Shown here: positions 20,414 to 27,073 of the stretch, one piece after another | Numbering within the stretch: position 1 is the first letter of the stretch | Layout of the letters: the number at the start of each line of letters is the position of its first letter | Assembly: GCA_041663485.1 (NCBI GenBank) | Contig: JBAYMO010000021.1 | Location: 1 to 27,073, forward strand | DNA: 27,073 nucleotides | DNA from: 02-FULL-45-11b sp041663485 | Lineage (GTDB): Bacteria > Patescibacteriota > Patescibacteriia > Buchananbacterales > UBA6539 | Direction: 5' to 3' | Made by a program: the position numbers and the translations under genes | Notes under the pieces: generated by a model | The model's input: only the letters and a program-made list of their open reading frames with translations | Databases searched by the model: none | What the model was told of the DNA's origin: nothing

Positions 20414-20425
20414 TGAAACTGTAGC

Positions 20426-20501
20426 TTTCGCTTTAAGGAGCGAAAAAATGAAAGGATATGTCCATGTTTTTGGGATGTCTTACAGCCATGTTCGGCGATA
20501 A
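20426..20501 (+). promoter_or_regulatory. Hairpin with buried SD and 17-codon ORF overlapping the isomerase start
   Basis: TTTCGCT (20426-20432) / AGCGAAA (20439-20445) partly hides AAGGAG. ATG 20448 after it opens 17 codons to a TAA at 20499-20501 in a different frame from the isomerase, whose start lies inside this ORF. Translation of one could open or block the other. Confidence 0.4.
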
Positions 20502-21432
20502 GCCGCTGACCGATGTATTGGCCATACTGCGGCAATTCGATTTGAAAGCCGTGGAACTCGGTGCCGGCAACTATCCGGGTTCGGCTCATTTGGCGGTCGA
20601 GGAACTCCTCAAGTCGAAATCGAAACGCGACGAGCTCAAAGCGATGCTCAAAGGCGAGGGCCTGAACATCAGCGCCCTGAGCTGCCATGGCAATTGCCTG
20701 CACCCCAACCCCGATTTCGCCGCGAAAAACGCCGAAGTCCAAACCAAGGCCATCAAGCTGGCCGGCTTACTGGAAGTAGGCGTGATAAACGACTTCTCCG
20801 GCTGCCCGGGTGATGGACCGAACGCCGCCAAACCCAACTGGGTTACGTGCGCCTGGCCGCCCGATTTCCTCGACATCCTCGAGTGGCAATGGAACGAGGT
20901 CGTCATTCCGTATTGGACAAAACAGGCGCAGTTCGCCAAAGACAATGGCGTCGTGGTCGCCTTCGAAATGCACCCCGGCTTCGTTGTCTACAACACCGAA
21001 ACCCTGCTCAAGCTGCGTCAGGCCTGCGGCGACAACCTCGGCGCCAATTTCGATCCGAGCCATCTTTTCTGGCAGGGCATGGATCCGATCGCCTCCGCGC
21101 GAGTGTTGGGCAAGGAAAAAGCGATCTACCACGTTCACGCCAAGGATGTCCGTCTCGACGCGGGCAATACGGCCATCAACGGCGTGCTCGACACCAAACA
21201 CTACGGCGACGAGCTGCACCGCTCATGGATTTTCCGCACCTGCGGCTACGGCCATTCCCTGGAGTGGTGGAAGGACTTCTTCTCCACCTTGCGTATGGTC
21301 GGCTACGACGGCGCGATTTCCATCGAGCACGAAGACAGCCTGATGTCGGCGCGGGAGGGTCTGTCCAAGGCCGCCGCTTTCCTGCGCGACGCGATGATTA
21401 TCGAGGAGCCGAGTGTCATGACCTGGGCGTAA
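20464..21432 (+). CDS. Sugar phosphate isomerase/epimerase-like TIM-barrel protein
   Basis: A 322-residue protein of the xylose-isomerase-like TIM-barrel superfamily (AP_endonuc_2 fold). Candidate metal ligands, numbered from the alternative ATG at 20458, are E170 (VAFEMHPGF), D199 (FDPSHLFW), H225/H227 (IYHVHAKD) and E290 (SIEHED), the expected order for this fold. Relatives act on sugars, keto-sugars or cyclitols; the substrate is unknown here. ATG 20464 is preferred because AAAGGA lies 7 nt upstream; ATG 20458 is too close to it. The gene is about 60% GC by eye with C/G-ending codons, unlike the AT-rich genes on both sides, which strongly suggests recent horizontal transfer. A terminator follows. 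Confidence 0.88.
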   Translation: MFLGCLTAMFGDKPLTDVLAILRQFDLKAVELGAGNYPGSAHLAVEELLKSKSKRDELKAMLKGEGLNISALSCHGNCLHPNPDFAAKNAEVQTKAIKLAGLLEVGVINDFSGCPGDGPNAAKPNWVTCAWPPDFLDILEWQWNEVVIPYWTKQAQFAKDNGVVVAFEMHPGFVVYNTETLLKLRQACGDNLGANFDPSHLFWQGMDPIASARVLGKEKAIYHVHAKDVRLDAGNTAINGVLDTKHYGDELHRSWIFRTCGYGHSLEWWKDFFSTLRMVGYDGAISIEHEDSLMSAREGLSKAAAFLRDAMIIEEPSVMTWA

Positions 21433-21460
21433 GTCCAATCGCGCGTGGCCTCTCCCTTAC

Positions 21461-21500
21461 CGGTAACCTTTCTTCGGATTGGTTACCGTATTTTTTATTT
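21461..21500 (+). terminator. Terminator of the isomerase gene
   Basis: CGGTAACC (21461-21468) pairs with GGTTACCG (21481-21488) around a 12-nt loop, then TATTTTTTATTT. CCAATC (21435-21440) can compete for GATTGG (21477-21482). Confidence 0.8.
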
Positions 21501-21540
21501 CAAAATTTTTTAATTTCTGTTAAAGTGATATTAGAATGAT

Positions 21541-22629
21541 ATGAAAAGAATTATAATCAGTGCAATTATTGCTTTAATAATTTTTGGCGGCTTGGTAGTG
21601 GCTTTTAAGTTTGGTTCAAAAGTTAACCATGAATTACCAAAAAACGAAAAAGAAAAAATTCAGATTCCCGATTATTTAAACGTGCCAATATTAATTTATC
21701 ATCACGTTGATCCAGACTTACCGGCCGCGGCCAGCGCGGCCAGAACTTTTTATGTTACGCCGGCTGAGTTTGAAGAGCAGCTTAAGTATCTAAAAGAAAA
21801 CAATTTCGCCACTATTACCACCAAAGATTTGGCCGCGGCCTTGGCGGGCAAAATGATTTTGCCTTTAAGGCCAGTGATTATAACTTTTGACGATGGTCTG
21901 CCTAGTCAATTCCAATACGCTTTGCCCATGTTGGAAAAATATAATTTTATCGCGACTTTTTATATTTTTACCAATCCGATTGGTTTAAGCAAAAATTATT
22001 TAACCTGGGAGCAGGTAAAAATTCTAGCGCAAAAAAACATGGAGATTGGCTCGCACACGCGTTATCATCAATATTTAGCCAAAGAAACTGATGCCGAAAA
22101 ATTAAAAATAGAAATTGTTGATAGTAAGAAAAAAGTTGAAGAGGAATTGGGTCAGCCGATCACGGCTTTTGCCTATCCTTTCGGCAGCAAAAGTACCAGT
22201 ACGATCGAGTTAATTAAAGCCGCCGGCTATCTTTCGGCGCGTGATATAGTCAACGGGTATAGCCACTCTCAAGACGATTTATTCCAACTCAAGGCTTATT
22301 TTGCTACCAGTGATTTTATTCGGTTCAAAAGAATAGTCGATCAACCCGGGCTTGCAACTGATGTGGCTGCTAGCTGTCAAAGGAGCCAGGATTGCGTCTT
22401 GCCGACCGAATATGCCGTGCGCTCAAATTGTCCTTACGCCGCTTTTTGTGAAAATAATAAATGCGTCGTGGCGTGTCCGATGTGGCAAAAAACTGATGAC
22501 GCGCGAAAGCCGATAAGTTACCAGGTCGGCTGCCAAAAAGCTTCTGATTGCGATTGTCGAGTTTGGGCGAAAGAACAAAAATTCCGGTGCGCTTGTCTGG
22601 ACAATCAATGCGTTTCGGTAATTGAATAA
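21541..22629 (+). CDS. Polysaccharide deacetylase with 12-cysteine C-terminal domain
   Basis: A 362-residue exported or membrane-anchored protein. A hydrophobic N-terminal segment spans about 3-25. The NodB-type deacetylase domain (about 45-270) shows TFDDG with D117/D118, the HxxxH metal pair H172/H176 in GSHTRYHQY, and FAYPFG near 210, so it should remove acetyl groups from a cell-surface glycan such as peptidoglycan or an exopolysaccharide. The last 90 residues (about 272-362) hold 12 cysteines in pairs (ASCQRSQDC, SDCDCRVW, FRCACLDNQC), enough for six disulfides, which is unusual beside a NodB domain and fits an extracytoplasmic location. No Shine-Dalgarno. A terminator follows. Confidence 0.9.
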   Translation: MKRIIISAIIALIIFGGLVVAFKFGSKVNHELPKNEKEKIQIPDYLNVPILIYHHVDPDLPAAASAARTFYVTPAEFEEQLKYLKENNFATITTKDLAAALAGKMILPLRPVIITFDDGLPSQFQYALPMLEKYNFIATFYIFTNPIGLSKNYLTWEQVKILAQKNMEIGSHTRYHQYLAKETDAEKLKIEIVDSKKKVEEELGQPITAFAYPFGSKSTSTIELIKAAGYLSARDIVNGYSHSQDDLFQLKAYFATSDFIRFKRIVDQPGLATDVAASCQRSQDCVLPTEYAVRSNCPYAAFCENNKCVVACPMWQKTDDARKPISYQVGCQKASDCDCRVWAKEQKFRCACLDNQCVSVIE

Positions 22630-22639
22630 ATTTTTGATT

Positions 22640-22669
22640 AAAAGACCGGTTGCCAGCCGCGTCTTTTTT
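22640..22669 (+). terminator. Terminator of the deacetylase gene
   Basis: AAAAGAC (22640-22646) pairs with GTCTTTT (22661-22667), with an inner CGG / CCG pair; the T-run follows. Confidence 0.7.
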
Positions 22670-22719
22670 GTTGTTTTAATGCGCAAAGTTGCATATTCTG
22701 TTATAATATAAATATATTT

Positions 22720-25236
22720 ATGGAACAAAGTATTGAAAAAAAATTAGAAAAATACAGCCTGACCAGTCAAGAGGCGGCTAAGCGTCTAAAAAAATTTGGC
22801 GAGAATACGGTTTATCAGCGCCAGACGTTTAGGCCGGTTATTGCTTTCGCGAAAAAATTCAACAATCCATTGCTGATGATTTTAATTTTGACTTCCATTG
22901 TTTCATTGCTGGTAGGTGAGCACACCAATACCATTATTCTTTTGATTATGATTGTTACCTCCGCGATTTTGGAGTTTGTAAATACTTACAAATCTCAAAA
23001 AGCCGTGGAGAAATTAATTTCCAAAGTCGTTACGACGGCGACCGTGGTTCGTGATGGCAAAAAAAAGGAAATTCCGCTGAAAGATATTGTACCGGGGGAT
23101 CTAATTTTTTTGTCGGCCGGCGACGTCGTGCCGGCCGATTGCCAGGTTTTAAGCAGTAAAGATTTTTTTGTTAACCAATCTTCGCTAACCGGTGAATCTT
23201 TTCCGGCCGAAAAAAAAGCCGAAACGTCTGAGCCGAAAAAATATCAGGACTCTGATTTCAAGCCGGATCATGAAAGTTTGGTTTTCATGGGAACCAGTAT
23301 TACGACCGGTTACGGCACGGCTTTGGTAATTAGAACCGGCAAAAGCACCGGTTACGGCAAAATTGCCGAGCGTTTAGAGCAGCAAGAATCTAATACGGAC
23401 TTTGAAAAAAATATTCGCCGCTTTAGTTATTTTATCATGCAAATCACGTTTTTCATGGTGCTATTTGTTTTTTTGGCCAATGCTTTTATGGGTCGAGGCT
23501 GGCTTAATTCTTTTATTTTTTCCATCGCCATTGCTATTGGTTTAACGCCGGAGCTTTTGCCGGTTATCATTTCGGTCTCTTTGAGCCATGGCGCGGTGTT
23601 GATGGCTAAAAAAGACGTCATTGTAAAAAATTTGCCATCAATTCAAAATTTTGGCAGCATGAACATTTTATGCACGGACAAAACCGGAACTTTGACGCAA
23701 AATCATATCGTTTTGACTAAATATGTTGATGGCTTTGGTGAGGTTTCCGACCAGGTTTTACTTTATGCTTATTTGAACAGCTTCTATCATACGGGCATTC
23801 CCAATCCTTTGGATGACGCGCTCAAAGAGTTCAAAAAGATGGCCATTAACAATTACCAAAAAATTGATGAGATTCCTTTTGATTTCGAACGCCGCCGCGG
23901 ATCAATCGTGGTTCAAGACAATAGCCAGAGAATATTAATTACCAAAGGCGCGCCGGAAGAAATTTTTAAAGTTTGCCATCAATATCTGCAGCAAGAAAAA
24001 AAAGTTGATTTTGACGCCAAAATAAAAAAGAAAGTTAAAGAAAATTTTGCTCGTTTGAGCCGTGATGGGTTTCGGGTTTTGGGCGTTGCCTATAAAGATG
24101 TCAGCCAAAAAGTTGAACAGTATGAAAAGACCGAAGAAGATAAAATGATTTTTTTGGGTTTTGTCGCTTTTTTGGATCCTCCCAAGGAAACCGCGGCTAA
24201 AGCGGTGCAGGAATTGCAAAATTTGGGGATAGAAATTAAAATTTTAACCGGTGATAATGAATTACTCACGGAAAAAATTTGCCGCGAAATCGGCTTGGTT
24301 AGTGCCGGCCTGCTCACGGGCAGCGACATTGATAAGCTTAGTGATATTGAACTGCAAAACTTGGCCTTGAAGACTACTATTTTTGCCAGAATTGAGCCGG
24401 AGCAAAAGGAAAGAATTATTTTAAATTTGCGTCAAGCCGGTAAAGTTGTCGGTTATTTGGGCGATGGCATTAATGACGCGCCGGCGCTGAAAGCGGCGGA
24501 TATTGGCATCTCGGTTAATAATGCCGTGGATGTCGCCAAAGAAACCGCTGATATAATTTTATTGAAGAAAAGTTTATTAGTGCTCAAAGATGGCATTATT
24601 GAAGGCCGTAAAACGTTTCAAAACACCATGAAATATATCATGATGGGTTTGAGTTCAAATTTTGGCAATATGCTTTCGATGATGGCGGCCTCCGCTTTTT
24701 TACCGTTCTTACCCATGTTGCCGTCACAAATTTTATTTAATAACTTCTTGTATGATTGCTCGCAGCTTTCACTTTCTACTGACGACGTTGATGCCGAGGA
24801 TATTAAAAAACCGACCGCTTGGAGTATAAAATTCATCCGCAAATATATGTTTGTGTTTGGGCCCGTCAGTTCAATTTTTGATTTTTTGACCTTTGCTTTG
24901 ATGCTGTTTGTCTTACGCGCCAATGAAAGTCAATTCCAAACCGCTTGGTTTATTGAGTCTTTAGCCACGCAGGCACTGGTCATTTACGTAATCAGAACAA
25001 AAAAGATTCCATTTATTCAAAGCTGGCCGGGCAAAATTGTTTTTTACAATGTTTTGGCCGTGGTGGCTTTGGCCTGGGCCGTGCCATTTACGCCGCTTGG
25101 GGCAATTTTGAAATTTTCACCATTGCCGCCTTTGGTTTTGATAATAATATTTATCATGGTTATAGTATATTTGCTTCTGGTTGAATTAGTTAAAATTATT
25201 TTTTATTGGTGTAAAAAAAATCGACAGATGGCCTAA
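22720..25236 (+). CDS. mgtA: Magnesium-transporting P-type ATPase (MgtA/MgtB type)
   Basis: An 838-residue P3B-type ATPase that imports Mg2+ across the cytoplasmic membrane using ATP. The actuator TGES motif has E159. The membrane motif TPELLPVIISVSLSHGAVLM is followed by KNLPSIQNFGSMNILCTDKT with the phosphorylated D320, close to the MgtA consensus (TPE-LP, IQNFG-M-ILCTDKTGTLTQN). The N domain carries the ITKGAPEEI motif, and GDGINDAPALKAADIG has D582. About ten membrane segments are present, with the last block at about 640-830. The length is slightly below the 900 of enterobacterial MgtA, mainly at the N-terminus. TATAAT at 22703-22708 is a likely -10; no Shine-Dalgarno. I saw no known Mg2+ sensor leader. 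Confidence 0.93.
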   Translation: MEQSIEKKLEKYSLTSQEAAKRLKKFGENTVYQRQTFRPVIAFAKKFNNPLLMILILTSIVSLLVGEHTNTIILLIMIVTSAILEFVNTYKSQKAVEKLISKVVTTATVVRDGKKKEIPLKDIVPGDLIFLSAGDVVPADCQVLSSKDFFVNQSSLTGESFPAEKKAETSEPKKYQDSDFKPDHESLVFMGTSITTGYGTALVIRTGKSTGYGKIAERLEQQESNTDFEKNIRRFSYFIMQITFFMVLFVFLANAFMGRGWLNSFIFSIAIAIGLTPELLPVIISVSLSHGAVLMAKKDVIVKNLPSIQNFGSMNILCTDKTGTLTQNHIVLTKYVDGFGEVSDQVLLYAYLNSFYHTGIPNPLDDALKEFKKMAINNYQKIDEIPFDFERRRGSIVVQDNSQRILITKGAPEEIFKVCHQYLQQEKKVDFDAKIKKKVKENFARLSRDGFRVLGVAYKDVSQKVEQYEKTEEDKMIFLGFVAFLDPPKETAAKAVQELQNLGIEIKILTGDNELLTEKICREIGLVSAGLLTGSDIDKLSDIELQNLALKTTIFARIEPEQKERIILNLRQAGKVVGYLGDGINDAPALKAADIGISVNNAVDVAKETADIILLKKSLLVLKDGIIEGRKTFQNTMKYIMMGLSSNFGNMLSMMAASAFLPFLPMLPSQILFNNFLYDCSQLSLSTDDVDAEDIKKPTAWSIKFIRKYMFVFGPVSSIFDFLTFALMLFVLRANESQFQTAWFIESLATQALVIYVIRTKKIPFIQSWPGKIVFYNVLAVVALAWAVPFTPLGAILKFSPLPPLVLIIIFIMVIVYLLLVELVKIIFYWCKKNRQMA

Positions 25237-25309
25237 GTGATTTTTGTCTGGAGGTAGTCTTAGATTTTTAAATAAATTCAAAATAGAGAACTAGTTAATT
25301 TTTTAAAAA

Positions 25310-25335
25310 AAGCCAGCCTCGTGCTGGTTTATTTT
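25310..25335 (+). terminator. Terminator of the ATPase gene
   Basis: AAGCCAGC (25310-25317) pairs with GCTGGTTT (25323-25330) with one G-T pair and a 5-nt loop, followed by ATTTT. Confidence 0.7.
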
Positions 25336-25382
25336 AAAAAAAAGAGCCGGGGGCGCTCCGTTTTTTTTGGAGCGCCTCCCGA
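25336..25382 (-). terminator. Terminator of the 56-residue protein unit
   Basis: A GC-rich stem with an 8-bp perfect core, GGCGCTCC / GGAGCGCC, plus outer G/C pairs with one bulge, is followed on the minus strand by TTTTTTTT. A second transcript hairpin (GATCGT / ACGATC, around 25402-25424) lies just after the stop codon. Confidence 0.75.
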
Positions 25383-25421
25383 CAAATTGTCCGGCCATTC
25401 CGATCGTGTTTTCCTGTACGA

Positions 25422-25592
25422 TCAGAAGGCCGCGAACGCGATGCCTTCGTTGGCGGCGTTGTTTTCCTTGCGGGCGGCGTTGGGGTTGAGCGTCGGCGCG
25501 GCGGTGTTCGGCGGGGCGTTGCGATGGCCGGTCATATTCTTCCGCTTCATCTTCGCGCCGGACAAATTCGTGGTGTTGGTGGTGGTTCTCAT
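25422..25592 (-). CDS. Small basic Ala/Asn/Thr-rich protein (56 aa)
   Basis: A 56-residue protein beginning MRTTTNTTNLSGAKMKRKNM and ending GIAFAAF, with no family recognised; composition suggests a disordered basic chain. Evidence that it is real: a promoter at 25702-25729, SD-like AAAGGGAA before the ATG, a hairpin-rich leader, and a strong terminator, all on the minus strand. The unit is very GC-rich compared with its neighbours, like the isomerase at 20464. An 11-codon ORF in the leader ends in TGA two bases before the ATG (TGACATG), which could allow re-initiation. Confidence 0.6.
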   Translation of the reverse strand: MRTTTNTTNLSGAKMKRKNMTGHRNAPPNTAAPTLNPNAARKENNAANEGIAFAAF

Positions 25593-25695
25593 GTCAGGGT
25601 TCCCTTTCGTCCGCGGTCAAAGACCGCATTGTCGTGGGCGAATTCGCTCGCAAATTTCGCGATTCGTCGCGATTGCCAGCAAATCCAAATTGGTT
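25593..25695 (-). promoter_or_regulatory. GC-rich structured leader of the 56-residue protein gene
   Basis: On the minus strand the leader contains CGCGA-CGAA-TCGCG and GCGGTC-TTT-GACCGC hairpins, the latter a few bases before the Shine-Dalgarno. Confidence 0.45.
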
Positions 25696-25701
25696 AGTTG
25701 C

Positions 25702-25729
25702 ATCATAACATAAATTGGCGAAATGTCAA
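25702..25729 (-). promoter_or_regulatory. Promoter of the 56-residue protein gene
   Basis: On the minus strand, TTGACA (25724-25729), a 16-nt spacer, TATGAT (25702-25707). Confidence 0.65.
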
Positions 25730-25804
25730 TACCTACCGGCTGGCAAAAGCTGATTATTGCTGGTAAACTTAATTTATTGAATAAGATATTTTAACATTAA
25801 AAAT

Positions 25805-27073
25805 ATGAAAATTTCATTTTTTGGCGCGGCCGGCGAAGTTACCGGATCTTGCACTTTAATTGAAACCGGCCAAACCAAGTTTTTGGTTGATTGTGGCATC
25901 TTTCAAGGCGAGGCATTTAGCGATCAGCGCAACCGTAATAAATTTCCATTTTTGGTTTCAGAAATTGATTTTGTTTTATTGACCCACGCTCATTTGGATC
26001 ACTGCGGTCGCTTGCCCAAGTTAGCCAAAGAAGCTTTTAAGGGATCAGTTTATTGTACGGCCGCGACCGCTGATTTCGCCGAAATAATGCTTTTGGATTC
26101 CGAACGAGTCATTGCCGAAGAAGCGCAAAAATTAAATCAACCCCCACTGTACTCACAGGCTGATGTTTTAAAAATTACCAAAAATTTATCACCGCTTGAA
26201 TATGGTCAAGAAGTTAAAATTAATCAGGATATAAAAATTCGTTGTCGCGATGCCGGTCATATTTTAGGCTCGGCTATTTTTGAAATTTGGATTAAGGAAG
26301 ACGGCCAAGAAAAAAAGTTGGTCTTTTCCGGCGATTTGGGCAATCCACCGGCGCCGATTGTTAAAGATACGGAATTAATTGATGAAGCTGATTTGGTTTT
26401 TGTAGAATCAACTTATGGTGGCATTATTCACGAACCGGCCGATGAGCGTATATCAAAGTTGCGTTCAGCCATTATTGAGTCAGCCGGTCAGGGCGGAGTT
26501 TTAATGATTCCGGCTTTTGCTTTGGAACGCACTCAAGAGGTTTTGTATGAATTAAATGAATTAGTGGAAAATAAAGAGATTCCGGCCATGCCAATTTTTG
26601 TTGACAGTCCTTTGGCTATAAAGGCTACGGCCGTATATAAAAAATACGTAGAAATGTATGACGATGAATCAAAGCGCCTCATTGCCAGCGGTGATGATTT
26701 GTTTAATTTTCCCGGCCTGAAATACACGCCCACCGTGTCCGATTCCAAAGGTATTAACGACGTGCCCGGCGCAAAAGTAATTTTAGCTGGTAGCGGCATG
26801 TGCAATGGCGGCCGCATTCCGCATCATCTCAAAAGATATCTAAGTCACAAGCAAAATCATCTCCTGATCATTTCCTATCAGGCCGAAGGTTGTTTGGGTC
26901 GCCAGCTTTTGGATGGGGCCAAAAAAGTTTTAATTGAAGGAGAGGAAGTGATAGTTAGAGCCAAAGTATCAGCCATTGGCGCTTATTCTTCCCATGCCGA
27001 TCAACCGAAATTAATTAACTGGCTTAAGGGTTTTTCTAAAACAAAACCCAAAAAAGTTTTTATTATGCACGGA
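25805..27073 (+). CDS. Beta-CASP metallo-beta-lactamase RNase (partial, runs off the window)
   Basis: 423 residues are visible and the frame is open at the window end. The N-terminal MBL domain has the zinc motif HAHLDH (H61, H63, D65, H66), GHILGSA (H152) and SGDLG (D177). The beta-CASP part contains VFVESTYGG, GGVLMIPAFALERTQEVLY and VDSPLA, then AGSGMCNGGRIPHHL, ISYQAEGCLGRQLLDG and a YSSHADQ motif. This order is that of the YsmF/CPSF73-like bacterial and archaeal family, predicted RNA endo/5'-exonucleases in RNA processing or decay. A full protein is usually about 450-470 residues, so 30-50 are missing. No Shine-Dalgarno before the ATG, as in the other conserved genes here. Confidence 0.93.
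   Translation, partial: MKISFFGAAGEVTGSCTLIETGQTKFLVDCGIFQGEAFSDQRNRNKFPFLVSEIDFVLLTHAHLDHCGRLPKLAKEAFKGSVYCTAATADFAEIMLLDSERVIAEEAQKLNQPPLYSQADVLKITKNLSPLEYGQEVKINQDIKIRCRDAGHILGSAIFEIWIKEDGQEKKLVFSGDLGNPPAPIVKDTELIDEADLVFVESTYGGIIHEPADERISKLRSAIIESAGQGGVLMIPAFALERTQEVLYELNELVENKEIPAMPIFVDSPLAIKATAVYKKYVEMYDDESKRLIASGDDLFNFPGLKYTPTVSDSKGINDVPGAKVILAGSGMCNGGRIPHHLKRYLSHKQNHLLIISYQAEGCLGRQLLDGAKKVLIEGEEVIVRAKVSAIGAYSSHADQPKLINWLKGFSKTKPKKVFIMHG

Noticed and set aside
20810..21539. Long alternative-frame ORFs over the isomerase gene on both strands
   Set aside because: Expected by-products of very GC-rich coding DNA; only the isomerase frame has conserved motifs and an SD.
2169..22690. The 12-base string TTAATGCGCAAA at both about 2169 and 22677
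   Set aside because: It occurs near two promoters, but two copies of an AT-rich 12-mer are too little to claim a regulatory site.

Overview
The window looks like a chromosome fragment from a Patescibacteria / Candidate Phyla Radiation bacterium, probably of the Parcubacteria group. Supporting this are a low-GC background, short operons and many genes that start with no ribosome binding site. There are secreted proteins with VanW, PA14-like, CARDB and FnIII modules and the W-Y rich C-terminal repeats common in these genomes, and many lineage-specific orphans. TGA is used as a stop, so the genetic code is standard (table 11). The phylum call is an inference from style and content; no marker gene is present to prove it.

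Layout. 1-2160: end of an upstream unit, a small orphan (minus), then a three-gene operon (metallophosphoesterase, inositol-monophosphatase family protein, UPF0235 protein) closed by a terminator. 2185-2570: a complete free-standing transcription unit (consensus promoter, about 290 nt of strongly paired RNA closed by a perfect 20-bp helix, terminator) with no credible protein. This is the best candidate here for an undescribed structured RNA. 2571-4714: DUF3006-like plus VanW operon (minus). 4842-6559: secreted FnIII/PA14 protein. 6654-8861: a rearranged tRNA-Glu locus. It holds a tRNA 5' fragment interrupted by two GC-rich palindromes, an intact tRNA-Glu(UUC), and a 1.95-kb segment bounded by a 22-bp duplication of the tRNA 3' end. 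That segment carries an AbiJ/Abi_C-like HEPN abortive-infection gene, a recombinase-like remnant, a small orphan and a gene fragment. 8925-15240: an unknown protein, a DUF4173-type membrane protein, a secreted CARDB/FnIII protein, an orphan PEP-utiliser swivelling-domain protein and a small unknown.

15270-20267: a triple-repeat protein, a secreted NAGPA/SH3b protein, two two-gene orphan operons (minus) flanking a cold-shock gene, and a small unknown. 20274-21500: a GC-rich sugar isomerase-like gene with an unusual leader containing short ORFs, probably acquired. 21541-25236: polysaccharide deacetylase with a 12-cysteine tail, then an MgtA-type Mg2+ P-type ATPase. 25330-25730: a GC-rich unit for a 56-residue protein (minus). 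25805 to the end: a beta-CASP metallo-beta-lactamase RNase, cut by the window edge.

A pattern runs through the window. Conserved or AT-rich genes have no Shine-Dalgarno and often a very short 5' UTR. A second set of mostly minus-strand, GC-richer orphans (176-478, 8127-8402, 15270-15830, 17233-17954, 18616-19624, 25422-25592), together with the isomerase, has purine-rich SD-like sites. Many of these also have their own sigma70-like promoters, hairpin leaders and terminators.
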